Assembly (NCBI RefSeq): GCF_000316575.1
Contig: NC_019682.1
Span: 3,780,001-3,844,000, forward strand
DNA: 64,000 nucleotides
Origin: Calothrix sp. PCC 7507
GTDB taxonomy: Bacteria > Cyanobacteriota > Cyanobacteriia > Cyanobacteriales > Nostocaceae
Direction: 5' to 3'
Positions 1 through 8,183 of this stretch are shown one piece after another; the first letter of the stretch is position 1; each line of letters starts with the position of its first letter. Below the pieces are notes generated by a model. It worked only from the letters and a program-made list of their open reading frames with translations, had not been told where the DNA came from and made no database searches. Position numbers and translations under genes: made by a program.

Positions 1-371
1 CTTTGGGCGATCGTCCCGGTAACTTTTATCCACCAACGATCATCACAGATATCCCCCAAGATAGTCCCATCGCCCAAGAAGAATTCTTTGGCCCAGTGGC
101 CTTGTTATTTCGGGTTCCGGATATCGACGCAGCCATTAAACTAGCTAATGCTACACCCTTTGGCTTAGGTGCTAGTGCCTGGACAACCAACGATCAAGAA
201 CGCGATCGCTTAATTACGGAAATCGAAGCAGGTGCCGTATTTATCAACGGCTTAGTTAAATCTGACCCCCGCTTACCCTTTGGTGGGATTAAACGTTCCG
301 GATACGGCAGGGAATTAAGTATCCAGGGTATACATGAGTTTGTCAATGTTAAAACTGTGTGGGTTAAGTAG
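1..371 (+). CDS. Succinate-semialdehyde dehydrogenase, NAD(P)-dependent (3' part only)
   Basis: This is the C-terminal ~122 residues of an aldehyde dehydrogenase; the frame is open to the window edge, so the start and the catalytic Cys lie outside. Visible family marks are PQDSPIAQEEFFGPVA, then FGLGASAW and FINGLVKSDPRLPFGGIKRSGYGRE-type residues of the oligomerisation arm. The 'LPFGGIKRSGYGREL' ending is usual for succinate-semialdehyde dehydrogenases. The next gene on the same strand is a 2-oxoglutarate decarboxylase-type ThDP enzyme. The same pair in Synechococcus sp. PCC 7002 converts 2-oxoglutarate to succinate through succinic semialdehyde, so that role is inferred here. Substrate choice cannot be proven from this fragment. 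Confidence 0.85.
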   Translation, partial: LGDRPGNFYPPTIITDIPQDSPIAQEEFFGPVALLFRVPDIDAAIKLANATPFGLGASAWTTNDQERDRLITEIEAGAVFINGLVKSDPRLPFGGIKRSGYGRELSIQGIHEFVNVKTVWVK

Positions 372-372
372 T

Positions 373-410
373 TAGTCATTAGTCATTGGTCATTGGTCAT
401 TGGTCATTGG
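373..410. repeat. Heptamer repeat array (TCATTGG)
   Basis: About five head-to-tail copies of a seven-base unit, TCATTGG or TCATTAG, lie just after the dehydrogenase stop codon. This is the STRR class of cyanobacterial short tandem repeats, seen again many times in the window. Confidence 0.8.
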
Positions 411-509
411 ATAAATAACGAATGACGCCACTTGCTTTAAGCCGGGGAACCCGTCCAACGCAGTGGCTCACCAATAACAAAGGACAAAGGACAATATCGA
501 GGAAATCAA

Positions 510-2153
510 ATGAATACGGCAGAACTGTTAGTACAGTGTTTAGAGAATGAAGGGGTGCAATATGTTTTTGGACTCCCTGGCGAAGAAAACCTACACGTTT
601 TAGAAGCACTAAAAAATTCTTCCATCCAATTTATTACTACCCGTCATGAACAGGGTGCAGCATTCATGGCAGATGTCTACGGACGTTTGACAGGAAAAGC
701 AGGAGTTTGTCTTTCGACTCTTGGCCCTGGGGCAACAAATCTCATGACTGGAGTAGCAGATGCTAACCTCGATGGTGCGCCTTTAGTAGCAATTACTGGG
801 CAAGTGGGAACCGATAGAATGCACATCGAATCCCATCAATATTTAGACTTGGTGGCCATGTTTGCTCCCGTAACTAAGTGGAATAAACAAATTGTCCGCC
901 CAAGTATTACACCAGAAGTCGTGCGGAAAGCATTTAAGGTAGCACAAACCGAAAAACCCGGTGCAGTTCACATCGATGTGCCAGAAAATATTGCCGCTAT
1001 GCCAGTAGAAGGCAAAGCATTACGTAAGGATAATATCCAAAAAACCTATGCAGCTTTTGCTAGTATTCGGGCAGCCGCAGCAGCAATTTCTCAGGCAGTT
1101 AACCCATTAATTTTAGTAGGAAATGGCGCTATCCGTGCCCAAGCTAGTGATGCTGTCACACAGTTTGCTACCCAGATGAATATTCCAGTTGCCAATACTT
1201 TTATGGGCAAAGGAGTTATCCCCTACACTCATCACCTAGCCTTGTGGTCAGTAGGTTTGCAGCAACGTGATTTCATCACTTGTGGTTTTGACAACACTGA
1301 TTTAGTAATTGCTATTGGCTATGATTTAATCGAGTTTTCTCCCAAAAAATGGAATTCTGATGGCAAGATTCCCATTATTCATATTGCCGCCAATTCCGCT
1401 GAGACTGATAGTAGTTATATTCCCAGCATTGAAGTAGTCGGGGATATTTCTGATTCTCTCAATGAAATCTTAAGGTTAGCAGATAGACAAGGTAAATCCA
1501 ATCCCTATGCTATTAGCTTACGGGGAAATATTCGCGCTGATTACGAAGAACATGCCCATGATGATGGTTTTCCCATTAAGCCACAAAAGTTAATTTATGA
1601 CTTACGGCAAGTGATGGGGCCAGATGATATTGTCATCTCTGATGTCGGCGCACATAAAATGTGGATTGCCCGTCATTATCATTGTCATAGCCCCAATACT
1701 TGCTTGATTTCTAATGGCTTTGCAGCTATGGGTATTGCCATTCCTGGTGCTTTGGCGGCAAAACTCGTTCACCCTAACCGCAAAGTTGTGGCTGCAACTG
1801 GCGACGGTGGCTTTATGATGAATTGCCAAGAATTAGAAACAGCTTTGCGCGTTGGTACTCCCTTTGTCACCTTAATTTTTAATGATGGTGGCTATGGATT
1901 AATTGAGTGGAAGCAAGAAAATCATTTTGGTCCAGGACACTCATCTTTTGTCCGCTTTGGTAATCCTGATTTTGTCAAATTAGCTGAAAGCATGGGTTTA
2001 AAAGGTTATCGAGTTGAATCTGCTACTGATTTAATTCCCGTACTTAAAGAAGCCTTAGCTCAAGATGTACCTGCAGTGATTGATTGTCCTGTAGACTATC
2101 GGGAAAATCGTCGCTTTACACAAAAAGCCGGCGATTTGAATTGTGGTGTGTAA
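510..2153 (+). CDS. ThDP-dependent 2-oxoglutarate decarboxylase (acetolactate-synthase-like)
   Basis: A 547-residue enzyme of the acetolactate synthase superfamily with N-terminal PYR, central and C-terminal PP domains. The cofactor-activating Glu is E47 in RHEQGAAFMADVYGRLTG. The diphosphate/Mg motif starts with GDGGFMMN and ends with NDGGYG. The start ATG follows a GAGGAA ribosome site. Many pipelines would name it ilvB, but it has no small-subunit gene beside it and follows a succinate-semialdehyde dehydrogenase. That is the arrangement of the 2-oxoglutarate decarboxylase and dehydrogenase characterised in Synechococcus sp. PCC 7002. The inferred reaction is 2-oxoglutarate to succinic semialdehyde plus CO2, closing the TCA cycle without 2-oxoglutarate dehydrogenase. 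Confidence is high for the family and good for the reaction. Confidence 0.85.
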   Translation: MNTAELLVQCLENEGVQYVFGLPGEENLHVLEALKNSSIQFITTRHEQGAAFMADVYGRLTGKAGVCLSTLGPGATNLMTGVADANLDGAPLVAITGQVGTDRMHIESHQYLDLVAMFAPVTKWNKQIVRPSITPEVVRKAFKVAQTEKPGAVHIDVPENIAAMPVEGKALRKDNIQKTYAAFASIRAAAAAISQAVNPLILVGNGAIRAQASDAVTQFATQMNIPVANTFMGKGVIPYTHHLALWSVGLQQRDFITCGFDNTDLVIAIGYDLIEFSPKKWNSDGKIPIIHIAANSAETDSSYIPSIEVVGDISDSLNEILRLADRQGKSNPYAISLRGNIRADYEEHAHDDGFPIKPQKLIYDLRQVMGPDDIVISDVGAHKMWIARHYHCHSPNTCLISNGFAAMGIAIPGALAAKLVHPNRKVVAATGDGGFMMNCQELETALRVGTPFVTLIFNDGGYGLIEWKQENHFGPGHSSFVRFGNPDFVKLAESMGLKGYRVESATDLIPVLKEALAQDVPAVIDCPVDYRENRRFTQKAGDLNCGV

Positions 2154-2185
2154 GCAGTTCTAAATCATTCATGAACAACCAGATA

Positions 2186-2239
2186 CCCGACTTCTACCCT
2201 GCGGGAAGCCACCCTACGGGTGTCTATAAGAAGTCGGGG
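2186..2239. repeat. Interspersed hairpin repeat (GACTTCT...AGAAGTC)
   Basis: The arms CCCGACTTCT and AGAAGTCGGG are inverted around a core with GCGGGAAGCCACCCTACGGG. The same unit returns inverted at 6430-6491, and a shorter palindromic form at 58004-58036. It lies 30 bases after the decarboxylase stop and could act as a transcript end, though no clear T-run follows. Confidence 0.7.
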
Positions 2240-2314
2240 AGCTGATTATGCTTTTATCTTCATTAACGAAGTTCTGATACTCATGAATGACTCTTTTATA
2301 TGTAGCATCCTGAC

Positions 2315-2467
2315 TCAGAACTTGGTTTCTAATGCTCGTGCAGCCTCATCTAGTCTGTCATTGCTATCTTTTGCCAGTTTTAGCCATGAAGCTGTCACAC
2401 TACCATAAATTCCACCACCTGCGGCTGTGATAGTTCCGGCTGAGACGTTGCCAGAAAACAGTAGCAT
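2315..2467 (-). CDS. Small ORF, 50 residues, unknown
   Basis: An ATG-to-TGA frame of 50 residues. The first half is Gly/Ala-rich (SAGTITAAGGGIYGS) and the second half is a charged helix (WLKLAKDSNDRLDEAARAL). The composition looks protein-like rather than random. No Shine-Dalgarno site is visible, and an in-frame stop lies just upstream of the ATG. It could be a real small protein or the tail of a decayed gene. No family was recognised. Confidence 0.3.
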   Translation of the reverse strand: MLLFSGNVSAGTITAAGGGIYGSVTASWLKLAKDSNDRLDEAARALETKF

Positions 2468-2595
2468 AGGGAGTTAATTGAGGAAGTTGGTGAGGGCGAT
2501 CGCTTTCAGGTAGAGTTAATTCGGCGTTGGTTTACTCTGTAAAATTTAATTATTGACGCGATTCTATTTAGTGCGATCGCTCCCTGAAAATATAA

Positions 2596-2877
2596 TTAGG
2601 ACTTACACATTGACAGGAAATATTAAATATACGCGAGTTCGATGAACCTCTCCCCAACCCCTCTCCGAGACGGAGAGGGGCTTCAATATCCTGAGTTGGG
2701 CACAAAAAATTAGGGTTTTTAAGCCTCTCCCCGCTTCGGGGAGAGGTTTGGAGAGGGGTTATTTGGAATCTGTCGAACTCACGTTAAATATGTATGCTTT
2801 CTAAAACAACATATTTCGTAGTAGCACAGCAGTGCTGTGACCTCCATAGCTTAATTTGTACAGTGCGTAAATCCTAA
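2596..2877. mobile_element. Nested MITE-like element
   Basis: The outer ends are TTAGGACTTACACATTGACA on the left and an inverted match ending GTGCGTAAATCCTAA on the right, with TA at both edges as in IS630/Tc1-type insertions. Inside, at about 2631-2783, lies a second inverted-repeat unit. It starts CGCGAGTTCGA, ends TCGAACTCACG, and carries two strong CTCTCC/GGAGAG hairpins. It appears to have landed within the outer element. A piece of the outer element recurs at 55350-55430. It has no coding capacity. Confidence 0.7.
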
Positions 2878-2907
2878 TAAAAAAGAAATGCCAGTATCAG
2901 TTATCAG

Positions 2908-2948
2908 TACAAGTAACTGATAACTGATAACTGATAACTGTTCACTGA
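2908..2948. repeat. STRR heptamer array (TAACTGA)
   Basis: Tandem TAACTGA units run up to the stop codon of the MoeB gene on the opposite strand. Confidence 0.85.
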
Positions 2949-2949
2949 T

Positions 2950-4122
2950 TTAATACTCTGGAACGGAAGAATCTACTTCTCGACTCCAAGCAGTGATTCC
3001 GCCTTTAACATTCGTCCCCACAATCCCTGCTTCTTTGAGGATGCCGAGGGCTTTGGCAGAACGTCCGCCCATCTTACAATGAGCTATTAAGCGGTGTCCG
3101 TTGAGTATTTCTTTCACTTTAGCAACGCCATTCCCATTTTCGATATCAGGTAAAGGCACCAACACGGAACCAGGAATCTTGGCAATATCATACTCATTGG
3201 GGTTGCGGACATCTAGCAGCACGAAATCATCCGCATCGCTATCTAGCAATTCTTTCAACTCCAACACCGTCATTTCTTGAATTTCCATTTGCTGTTTCGC
3301 CTCCTCTGCTTTGGCTTGGGGGATACCGCAGAATTGTTCGTAGTCTATCAGTTTTTCAATGACTGGGCGAATCGGGTTAGGACGCAGTTTCAACTCCCGG
3401 AATTTCATGTCTAAGGCGTTATACAGCAGTAATCGCCCGCTGAGGGTGTTACCCTTGCCAATAATAATTTTGACTGTTTCCGTAGCCTGGATCACACCAA
3501 TAATCCCAGGTAATATTCCTAATACCCCACCTTCTGCACAAGAGGGAACTAACCCTGGTGGTGGTGGTTCAGGGTATAAATCACGATAATTGGGGCCATC
3601 TTCATAGTTAAATACGGTAGCTTGCCCTTCAAAGCGGAAAATGGAACCGTAGACGTTAGGCTTATTCAACAATACACAAGCATCATTGACGAGATATCTA
3701 GTGGGGAAGTTATCGGTACCATCCACGATGATGTCGTAAGGCTGGAGAATATCTAGGGCATTTTCTGCACTCAGACGAGTTTCGTACAAATCAACCTGAC
3801 AATAGGGGTTAATCTCATGAATGCGGTTTTTTGCTGATTCAATCTTGGGTTTATTTACCCAGGATGTACCGTGAATTACTTGGCGTTGCAGGTTGGAAGT
3901 ATCGACAACATCGAAGTCAACAATGCCGATGCGTCCGATACCTGCGGCTGCTAAATATAACAGTAGTGGCGAACCGAGTCCACCTGTACCGATACACAAT
4001 ACGCTAGCAGCCTTAAGACGCTTTTGCCCTTCTAGTCCAACTTCTGGCAAAATCAGGTGGCGAGAATAGCGTTCGTAATCGTCTTTAGTTAACTGAATTT
4101 CATCCAGATTGGGATTGAGCAT
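2950..4122 (-). CDS. moeB: MoeB/ThiF-type E1 adenylyltransferase with C-terminal rhodanese domain
   Basis: A 390-residue sulfur-carrier activating enzyme. The ATP-binding loop is G45-TGGLGSP and the adenylation signature is DFDVVDTSNLQRQ (residues 69-81). A possible thioester Cys is C195 in PSCAEGGVLG. Residues from about 285 form a rhodanese domain with active-site loop CKMGGRS (C349). This is the architecture of MOCS3/Uba4, which adenylates and then sulfurates ubiquitin-like carriers (MoaD, ThiS). The two CxxC zinc pairs of typical MoeB are not seen: NYRD stands where MOCS3 has CYRC. The JAMM protease gene just upstream suggests processing of carrier-protein conjugates. Which carrier is used is not shown by this window. 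Confidence 0.9.
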   Translation of the reverse strand: MLNPNLDEIQLTKDDYERYSRHLILPEVGLEGQKRLKAASVLCIGTGGLGSPLLLYLAAAGIGRIGIVDFDVVDTSNLQRQVIHGTSWVNKPKIESAKNRIHEINPYCQVDLYETRLSAENALDILQPYDIIVDGTDNFPTRYLVNDACVLLNKPNVYGSIFRFEGQATVFNYEDGPNYRDLYPEPPPPGLVPSCAEGGVLGILPGIIGVIQATETVKIIIGKGNTLSGRLLLYNALDMKFRELKLRPNPIRPVIEKLIDYEQFCGIPQAKAEEAKQQMEIQEMTVLELKELLDSDADDFVLLDVRNPNEYDIAKIPGSVLVPLPDIENGNGVAKVKEILNGHRLIAHCKMGGRSAKALGILKEAGIVGTNVKGGITAWSREVDSSVPEY

Positions 4123-4187
4123 AGCAGTTTAATTGGGAGCGGGGAGTATTTATACTAACGAAAAATGATATCCGTCTTGATAAGTTG

Positions 4188-4625
4188 TTAAATTATGTTT
4201 TCAATTGGTTCTGGTTGAAATTGATGCTGTTCATCAAGAATCCAGCTTTGAAGGATATCAGATTTACCGTTTTGAACGGAAACTATTATATACGAGTATT
4301 CTGGCCAAGCATACTTGCAGTCGAATTCTGAGGGTGCGGCAGAATAATCGGGATGGGAGTGGTAAATACCGACAATATTTAAGGATCTGTCGCGTGCTGC
4401 CTTTTGTGTTTGTAACATGACTTGGGGTGCGATCGCATATCGCCGCTTTTTACTAGACAACGAGTCTTCTGCACTCCAAGCGTTTTCTGTGGCTATGACT
4501 TCGACTGCGGTTTTGCCCTGACTAGCCAAATGACCTAAAATTAAGCCACAGCATTCTTCAGGGTATGTAGTTTCGGCGTGGGTGCGGATGGTTTGCAAGT
4601 GTTCTTGGCTGAGTCGGAGAGTCAT
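4188..4625 (-). CDS. M67 family JAMM/MPN+ metallopeptidase
   Basis: A 145-residue Mov34/MPN protein with the complete JAMM motif: E24 and H89-S-H91-(7)-S99-xx-D102 (HSHPDYSAAPSEFD). The zinc isopeptidase site should therefore be active. Small bacterial JAMM proteins cleave C-terminal extensions or conjugates from ubiquitin-like sulfur carriers. It lies between the four-helix gene (13-base gap) and the MoeB-rhodanese gene (65-base gap) on the same strand. That is a familiar association for sulfur-carrier systems. The substrate is inferred from context. Confidence 0.88.
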   Translation of the reverse strand: MTLRLSQEHLQTIRTHAETTYPEECCGLILGHLASQGKTAVEVIATENAWSAEDSLSSKKRRYAIAPQVMLQTQKAARDRSLNIVGIYHSHPDYSAAPSEFDCKYAWPEYSYIIVSVQNGKSDILQSWILDEQHQFQPEPIENII

Positions 4626-4638
4626 GGGGGATTCCTAC

Positions 4639-4998
4639 TCAAAAATTCCGACTCAACTTTTCAATCAAACACTCCAGCAATTCTTTCACTTCTACAACAC
4701 CACTAACAAGGCGATCGTAATCAACCGCTTCCAGCATCTCTAACTCGTAAGCAAGCAAGAGATAATACTCTACCTCAGTTGCTGAGTCCTTGGCCAATTG
4801 CAGAAAACTCACTTTTTCACTGCGATTTTCGCGATCGCATCCTTGAGCAATTTTAATGGGGATAGCGGCACAAGCCAAACGAATTTGTTGCGTTAACCCT
4901 TGTAATTCCTCTTCTGGAAAATATTTAGTCACCTCATAAACGTCAACTGTGAGTTGATGGGCTTTTTCCCACTCTTTGATTTCTCTAAAGTCTGTCAT
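4639..4998 (-). CDS. Four helix bundle protein (23S rRNA-IVP family)
   Basis: A protein of 119 residues starting MTDFREIKEWEKAHQLT, followed by GLTQQIRLACAAIPIKIAQG, the standard helix pair of the 23S rRNA intervening-sequence/four-helix-bundle family. A longer frame begins at 5037, but family members start at this Met. Members are small helical oligomers with no known catalytic role. Here it is the first gene of a likely three-gene unit with the JAMM protease and MoeB. Whether it works with them is unknown. Confidence 0.8.
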   Translation of the reverse strand: MTDFREIKEWEKAHQLTVDVYEVTKYFPEEELQGLTQQIRLACAAIPIKIAQGCDRENRSEKVSFLQLAKDSATEVEYYLLLAYELEMLEAVDYDRLVSGVVEVKELLECLIEKLSRNF

Positions 4999-5095
4999 TT
5001 TACTATTGATATCCCTGAAAATTGATAGGGTGAGCATTGCTCACCCTACATACTATGCCACTAATTGCCAATTGGCTATCTCAGGAAAACCACTC

Positions 5096-5285
5096 AACAG
5101 TTATCAGTTATCAGTTATCAGTTATCAGGCGTAGGTTTAAAACCGCCCTAACGGGTTCGTCACTTGCTTCACTTGGGGAGACCCCAATACCGCAGTGACT
5201 CACCACCAAGGCCTTCCACCAGTTGGTGGGGGACTTAGACCCTTCGTATTTAACTGATAACTGTTTACTGTTTACTGTTAAGTCA
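5096..5285. repeat. STRR arrays around a palindromic intergenic repeat
   Basis: GTTATCA/TAACTGA heptamers occur at 5099-5127 and 5258-5282. Between them is a sequence containing CTTGGGGAGACCCC and CCACCAGTTGGTGG palindromes. No gene is seen between the four-helix gene and the carbonic anhydrase. Confidence 0.7.
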
Positions 5286-5309
5286 TAGGAAAGGGAATAA
5301 GCAACAGGA

Positions 5310-6050
5310 TCAGGTAACTAAAGTAACTTTCCCGGTAGCTAAGTCGTAACGACCACCAACAATTTTCAGCTTGCTTTCCTTGATTAAGTTTCTTAAAATC
5401 GTTGAGCTTTCTTCTAACTTTTGTGCTTGATATTGCACATTAGCAATAATCGAATTTTCTTCTAAATTCCCAGTTTTATTTCTCGCGATTTCGACAGCTG
5501 GCTTAATTTCTTCAACAAATACACCAATTCTTCCAGGGAGTGGCTCACCTTTGACGGCGGCTGATACTGCACCGCATCTTGCATGACCTACAACAAAAAT
5601 CAATTGAGCGCCTAATACAGCCGTGGCAAATTCTAAGCTACCTATTGCCTCTGGTGCAGCAACATTCCCCGCTACTCGCACCACAAATAAATCCCCAAGT
5701 CCCTGATCAAAAACAATTTCCGCAGGTACTCTAGAATCAGCACAACCTAGTATAGCAGCAAAAGGATATTGAGCTATAGCTGTTTCTTGTAAACGCAACT
5801 TTGATTGGTTGGGATTAAGACGCTTCCCATCAACAAACCTTTTGTTTCCTTCAATCAAACTTTTTAAAGCTGCTTCTGGATTGACTGGTTGTGGTTTTTG
5901 CACAACATTAGAATTAGATGGTTGTTGAGCAATAGCTAAATCTTCTCTCCAAAGTATCCCGCCTGCTGCAGTAGCTCCAATCCCCACGCTACCTACACCT
6001 AATAACTTTAAAAAATTGCGCCGCCCAGCAAATCCATTAATTCGAGTCAT
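5310..6050 (-). CDS. Beta-carbonic anhydrase with twin-arginine signal
   Basis: A 246-residue beta-class carbonic anhydrase that interconverts CO2 and bicarbonate. Zinc ligands and partner residues are complete: C103-A-D105-S-R107, and H156-x-x-C159 (GHARCGA). The N-terminus has a Tat signal (GRRNFLKLLG) followed by a hydrophobic stretch, so the enzyme should be exported folded to the periplasm, as known for EcaB-type enzymes. The ATG at 6050 is preferred over the upstream TTG because GAGGTG lies five bases upstream of it. A second, similar copy follows at 6525-7250 on the same strand, which looks like a tandem duplication. Confidence 0.9.
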   Translation of the reverse strand: MTRINGFAGRRNFLKLLGVGSVGIGATAAGGILWREDLAIAQQPSNSNVVQKPQPVNPEAALKSLIEGNKRFVDGKRLNPNQSKLRLQETAIAQYPFAAILGCADSRVPAEIVFDQGLGDLFVVRVAGNVAAPEAIGSLEFATAVLGAQLIFVVGHARCGAVSAAVKGEPLPGRIGVFVEEIKPAVEIARNKTGNLEENSIIANVQYQAQKLEESSTILRNLIKESKLKIVGGRYDLATGKVTLVT

Positions 6051-6053
6051 CAA

Positions 6054-6524
6054 TTCACCTCAATTTTTTACGCCAAATTATTACTAAGTTGCCTTTATTA
6101 ACTGTAGTAATTTCCAATAGGCACACAGATGCACTTATGAAAATATCGCAAAGTTAATTTATGACTACAACTGAGTATGAAAAAAGCTTGTTTATTTACT
6201 GGAATATACCAAAATTAGTGATCTATATTGAAGTTAATTACCATATTATAAAAATATGGTTTGCCACGAGTTGAGTCTATGGTTTGATATACGAAGTATT
6301 GGTAGGGTGCGTTAGCGACAGCGTAATGCACCATTATTAGGGATTTGGTGCCGTACTCTCACCGGTAACGCACCCTTGTATATTAAGAGAAGTAGTAGAC
6401 TTGCAAACACCTTGACGATAGACGGCGAGATCCCCGACTTCTTCTAGACACCCGTAGGGTGGCTTCCCGCAGGGTAGAAGTCGAGGATCTACTCTGCAAA
6501 ATGCCCCTACGATGTGTCTTTGCT
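6054..6524. repeat. Intergenic region with two inverted-repeat units
   Basis: No gene is seen. At 6302-6376 a unit begins GGTGCGTTAGCGACAGCG and ends with its inverted partner CGGTAACGCACC; a related core recurs at 17711-17787. At 6430-6491 is an inverted copy of the GACTTCT hairpin repeat of 2186-2239. An AT-rich stretch at 6060-6290 probably holds the promoter of the 5310-6050 gene. Confidence 0.65.
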
Positions 6525-7250
6525 TTAATAGCTCAGAGAAACTTTACCAGTATCGATATCGTAAATAGCGCCGACAATTTTTATTTTACCTGCACTGAGT
6601 AGTGGCTCTAATATTGAGCTTTGACGTAATTTTTCCAGCTGATATTTAATGTTGGCTATGACTGCATTCTCGTTGATATCACCAGTCGTTAACTTAACTC
6701 TGGCGATCGCTGGTTTAATACTCTCTGTAATCAAACCCAGTTTACCAGGCAGGATTTCGTTTTTAATCGCTGCTGACACTGCGCCGCATCTTCTATGACC
6801 CAAAACGACAATCAACGGCGAACCTAAGACTGATGTAGCATATTCTAGGCTAGCGATCGCCATATCACTGGCAACATTTCCAGCTACTCGCACCACAAAT
6901 AAATTCCCAATCCCTTGATCGAAAATTAATTCTGTAGGTATTCTAGAATCTGCACAACCTAATATAGCAGCAAAAGGATACTGGGCTTTGGCAACTAATT
7001 GTAATCGTGCTAATGATTGGTCAGGATATTGACGATTTTGCTGGATAAATCTTTGATTACCATCAAGCAAGCGTTTGATAGCTTCATCTGCACTGATTGG
7101 ATTTGGGTTGGCTGAATGAACATCAGCAATTACTGCTTGCTTTCTATTTGAGAGCAAGCCATAACTCAATTCTGCTGTGGCTGCAATAGTCACTAAACCA
7201 GCCAATTTTAAGAAATGCCGCCGCCCAACAAATCCATTAATTCGACTCAT
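6525..7250 (-). CDS. Beta-carbonic anhydrase with twin-arginine signal (second copy)
   Basis: A 241-residue paralogue of the neighbouring enzyme. The catalytic set is C99-A-D101-S-R103 and H152-x-x-C155 (GHRRCGA). The Tat motif is GRRHFLKLAG. The start at 7250 is chosen because AGGTAG precedes this ATG and because MSRINGFVGRR aligns with MTRINGFAGRR of the neighbour; the frame could begin at 7304. The two proteins match closely around the active site and at the C-terminus but differ in the signal and linker. This suggests an old duplication with both copies kept for periplasmic inorganic-carbon handling. Confidence 0.9.
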   Translation of the reverse strand: MSRINGFVGRRHFLKLAGLVTIAATAELSYGLLSNRKQAVIADVHSANPNPISADEAIKRLLDGNQRFIQQNRQYPDQSLARLQLVAKAQYPFAAILGCADSRIPTELIFDQGIGNLFVVRVAGNVASDMAIASLEYATSVLGSPLIVVLGHRRCGAVSAAIKNEILPGKLGLITESIKPAIARVKLTTGDINENAVIANIKYQLEKLRQSSILEPLLSAGKIKIVGAIYDIDTGKVSLSY

Positions 7251-7385
7251 GAATCTACCTGACAACAGTTGCGTTGTTGCCAGGACAATATCAGACTTAA
7301 GCAAGGTGCAAGAGTACCTGCTGACACGGTTTAAGAGTTATTTAATTATTTGTCAACGGTCAAGAGTCAAGAGTCAAAGGTCATT

Positions 7386-7425
7386 TCACTGATAACTGAT
7401 AACTGATAACTGATAACTGTTCACT
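7386..7425. repeat. STRR heptamer array reaching into livF-type gene end
   Basis: TAACTGA/TGATAAC units at 7390-7425. The last codon and stop of the ABC ATPase on the minus strand (CAG TGA) are part of this array. Confidence 0.8.
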
Positions 7426-8149
7426 GTTTCTTCCCTGCGCCTAGATACAGTTCACCTACTTTAGGATCATGCAATAATTCTTGACCTGGGCCTGAGATAG
7501 CATCGCGTCCAGATTCTAAGACGTAGCCACGATCAGCCATTTCTAAGGCTTTGCGGGCATTTTGTTCGACTAAAACGATCGCTGTACCTCCCTGGTTAAT
7601 TTGCTTGATTTGGTCAAACACTTGTGTTACTAGATTGGGAGATAAAGCAGCGGAAGGTTCATCTAAAAGTAGTAAACTAGGTTCCAACATCAAAGCTTTG
7701 CCCATAGCTAACATCTGGCGTTCCCCTCCGGAAAGTGTGCCAGCGCGTTGCCGACGGCGATCGCTTAATCTAGGGAACATGGTAAAAATTTTAGCTTTGA
7801 GTGGTTCAAGGGGAACGTTACGGACAAAAGCACCCATTTCTAAGTTTTCTTCGACACTGAGGGAAGGAAAAACATTAGCAATTTGTGGTACATAGCACAT
7901 TCCCCGCTGGACGATTTGATTTGACTTTAGCCCAGCGATATTCTCATTTTTGAAGGAAATAGTACCTGTATGAGGGGTTAATAGTCCAAAAATGGTTTTT
8001 GCTAAAGTTGATTTACCAGCGCCGTTGGGGCCAATCACTGTGACTAATTCCCCTGGTTCCACCCGAAAATTTACACCTTGCAATATATCTACATCTTTGA
8101 TATATCCGGCATGGACATTTTTAACTTCTAATAAATATTCAATAGTCAT
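7421..8149 (-). CDS. ABC transporter ATP-binding protein, LivF/NatE type
   Basis: A 242-residue ATPase of the branched-chain/neutral amino acid (HAAT) family. It has Walker A GPNGAGKS, signature LSGGERQM, Walker B LLLLDEPS and a switch His equivalent in LVEQNAR. It energises uptake of hydrophobic or neutral amino acids with membrane partners that are not in this window. In heterocystous cyanobacteria the NatE subunit of the N-I permease is encoded apart from other subunits, and this sequence fits that type. A urea transporter subunit (UrtE) is less likely. The C-terminal GAGKKQ and stop run into a heptamer repeat. Confidence 0.88.
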   Translation of the reverse strand: MTIEYLLEVKNVHAGYIKDVDILQGVNFRVEPGELVTVIGPNGAGKSTLAKTIFGLLTPHTGTISFKNENIAGLKSNQIVQRGMCYVPQIANVFPSLSVEENLEMGAFVRNVPLEPLKAKIFTMFPRLSDRRRQRAGTLSGGERQMLAMGKALMLEPSLLLLDEPSAALSPNLVTQVFDQIKQINQGGTAIVLVEQNARKALEMADRGYVLESGRDAISGPGQELLHDPKVGELYLGAGKKQ

Positions 8150-8183
8150 TTGTCAATAAGCTGATGCGCGTCTGTACATTCTA

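Noticed and set aside
510-2153. Acetolactate synthase large subunit (ilvB)
   Set aside because: The pairing with SSADH and the absence of a small subunit favour 2-oxoglutarate decarboxylase. IlvB remains the alternative if a tree places it there.
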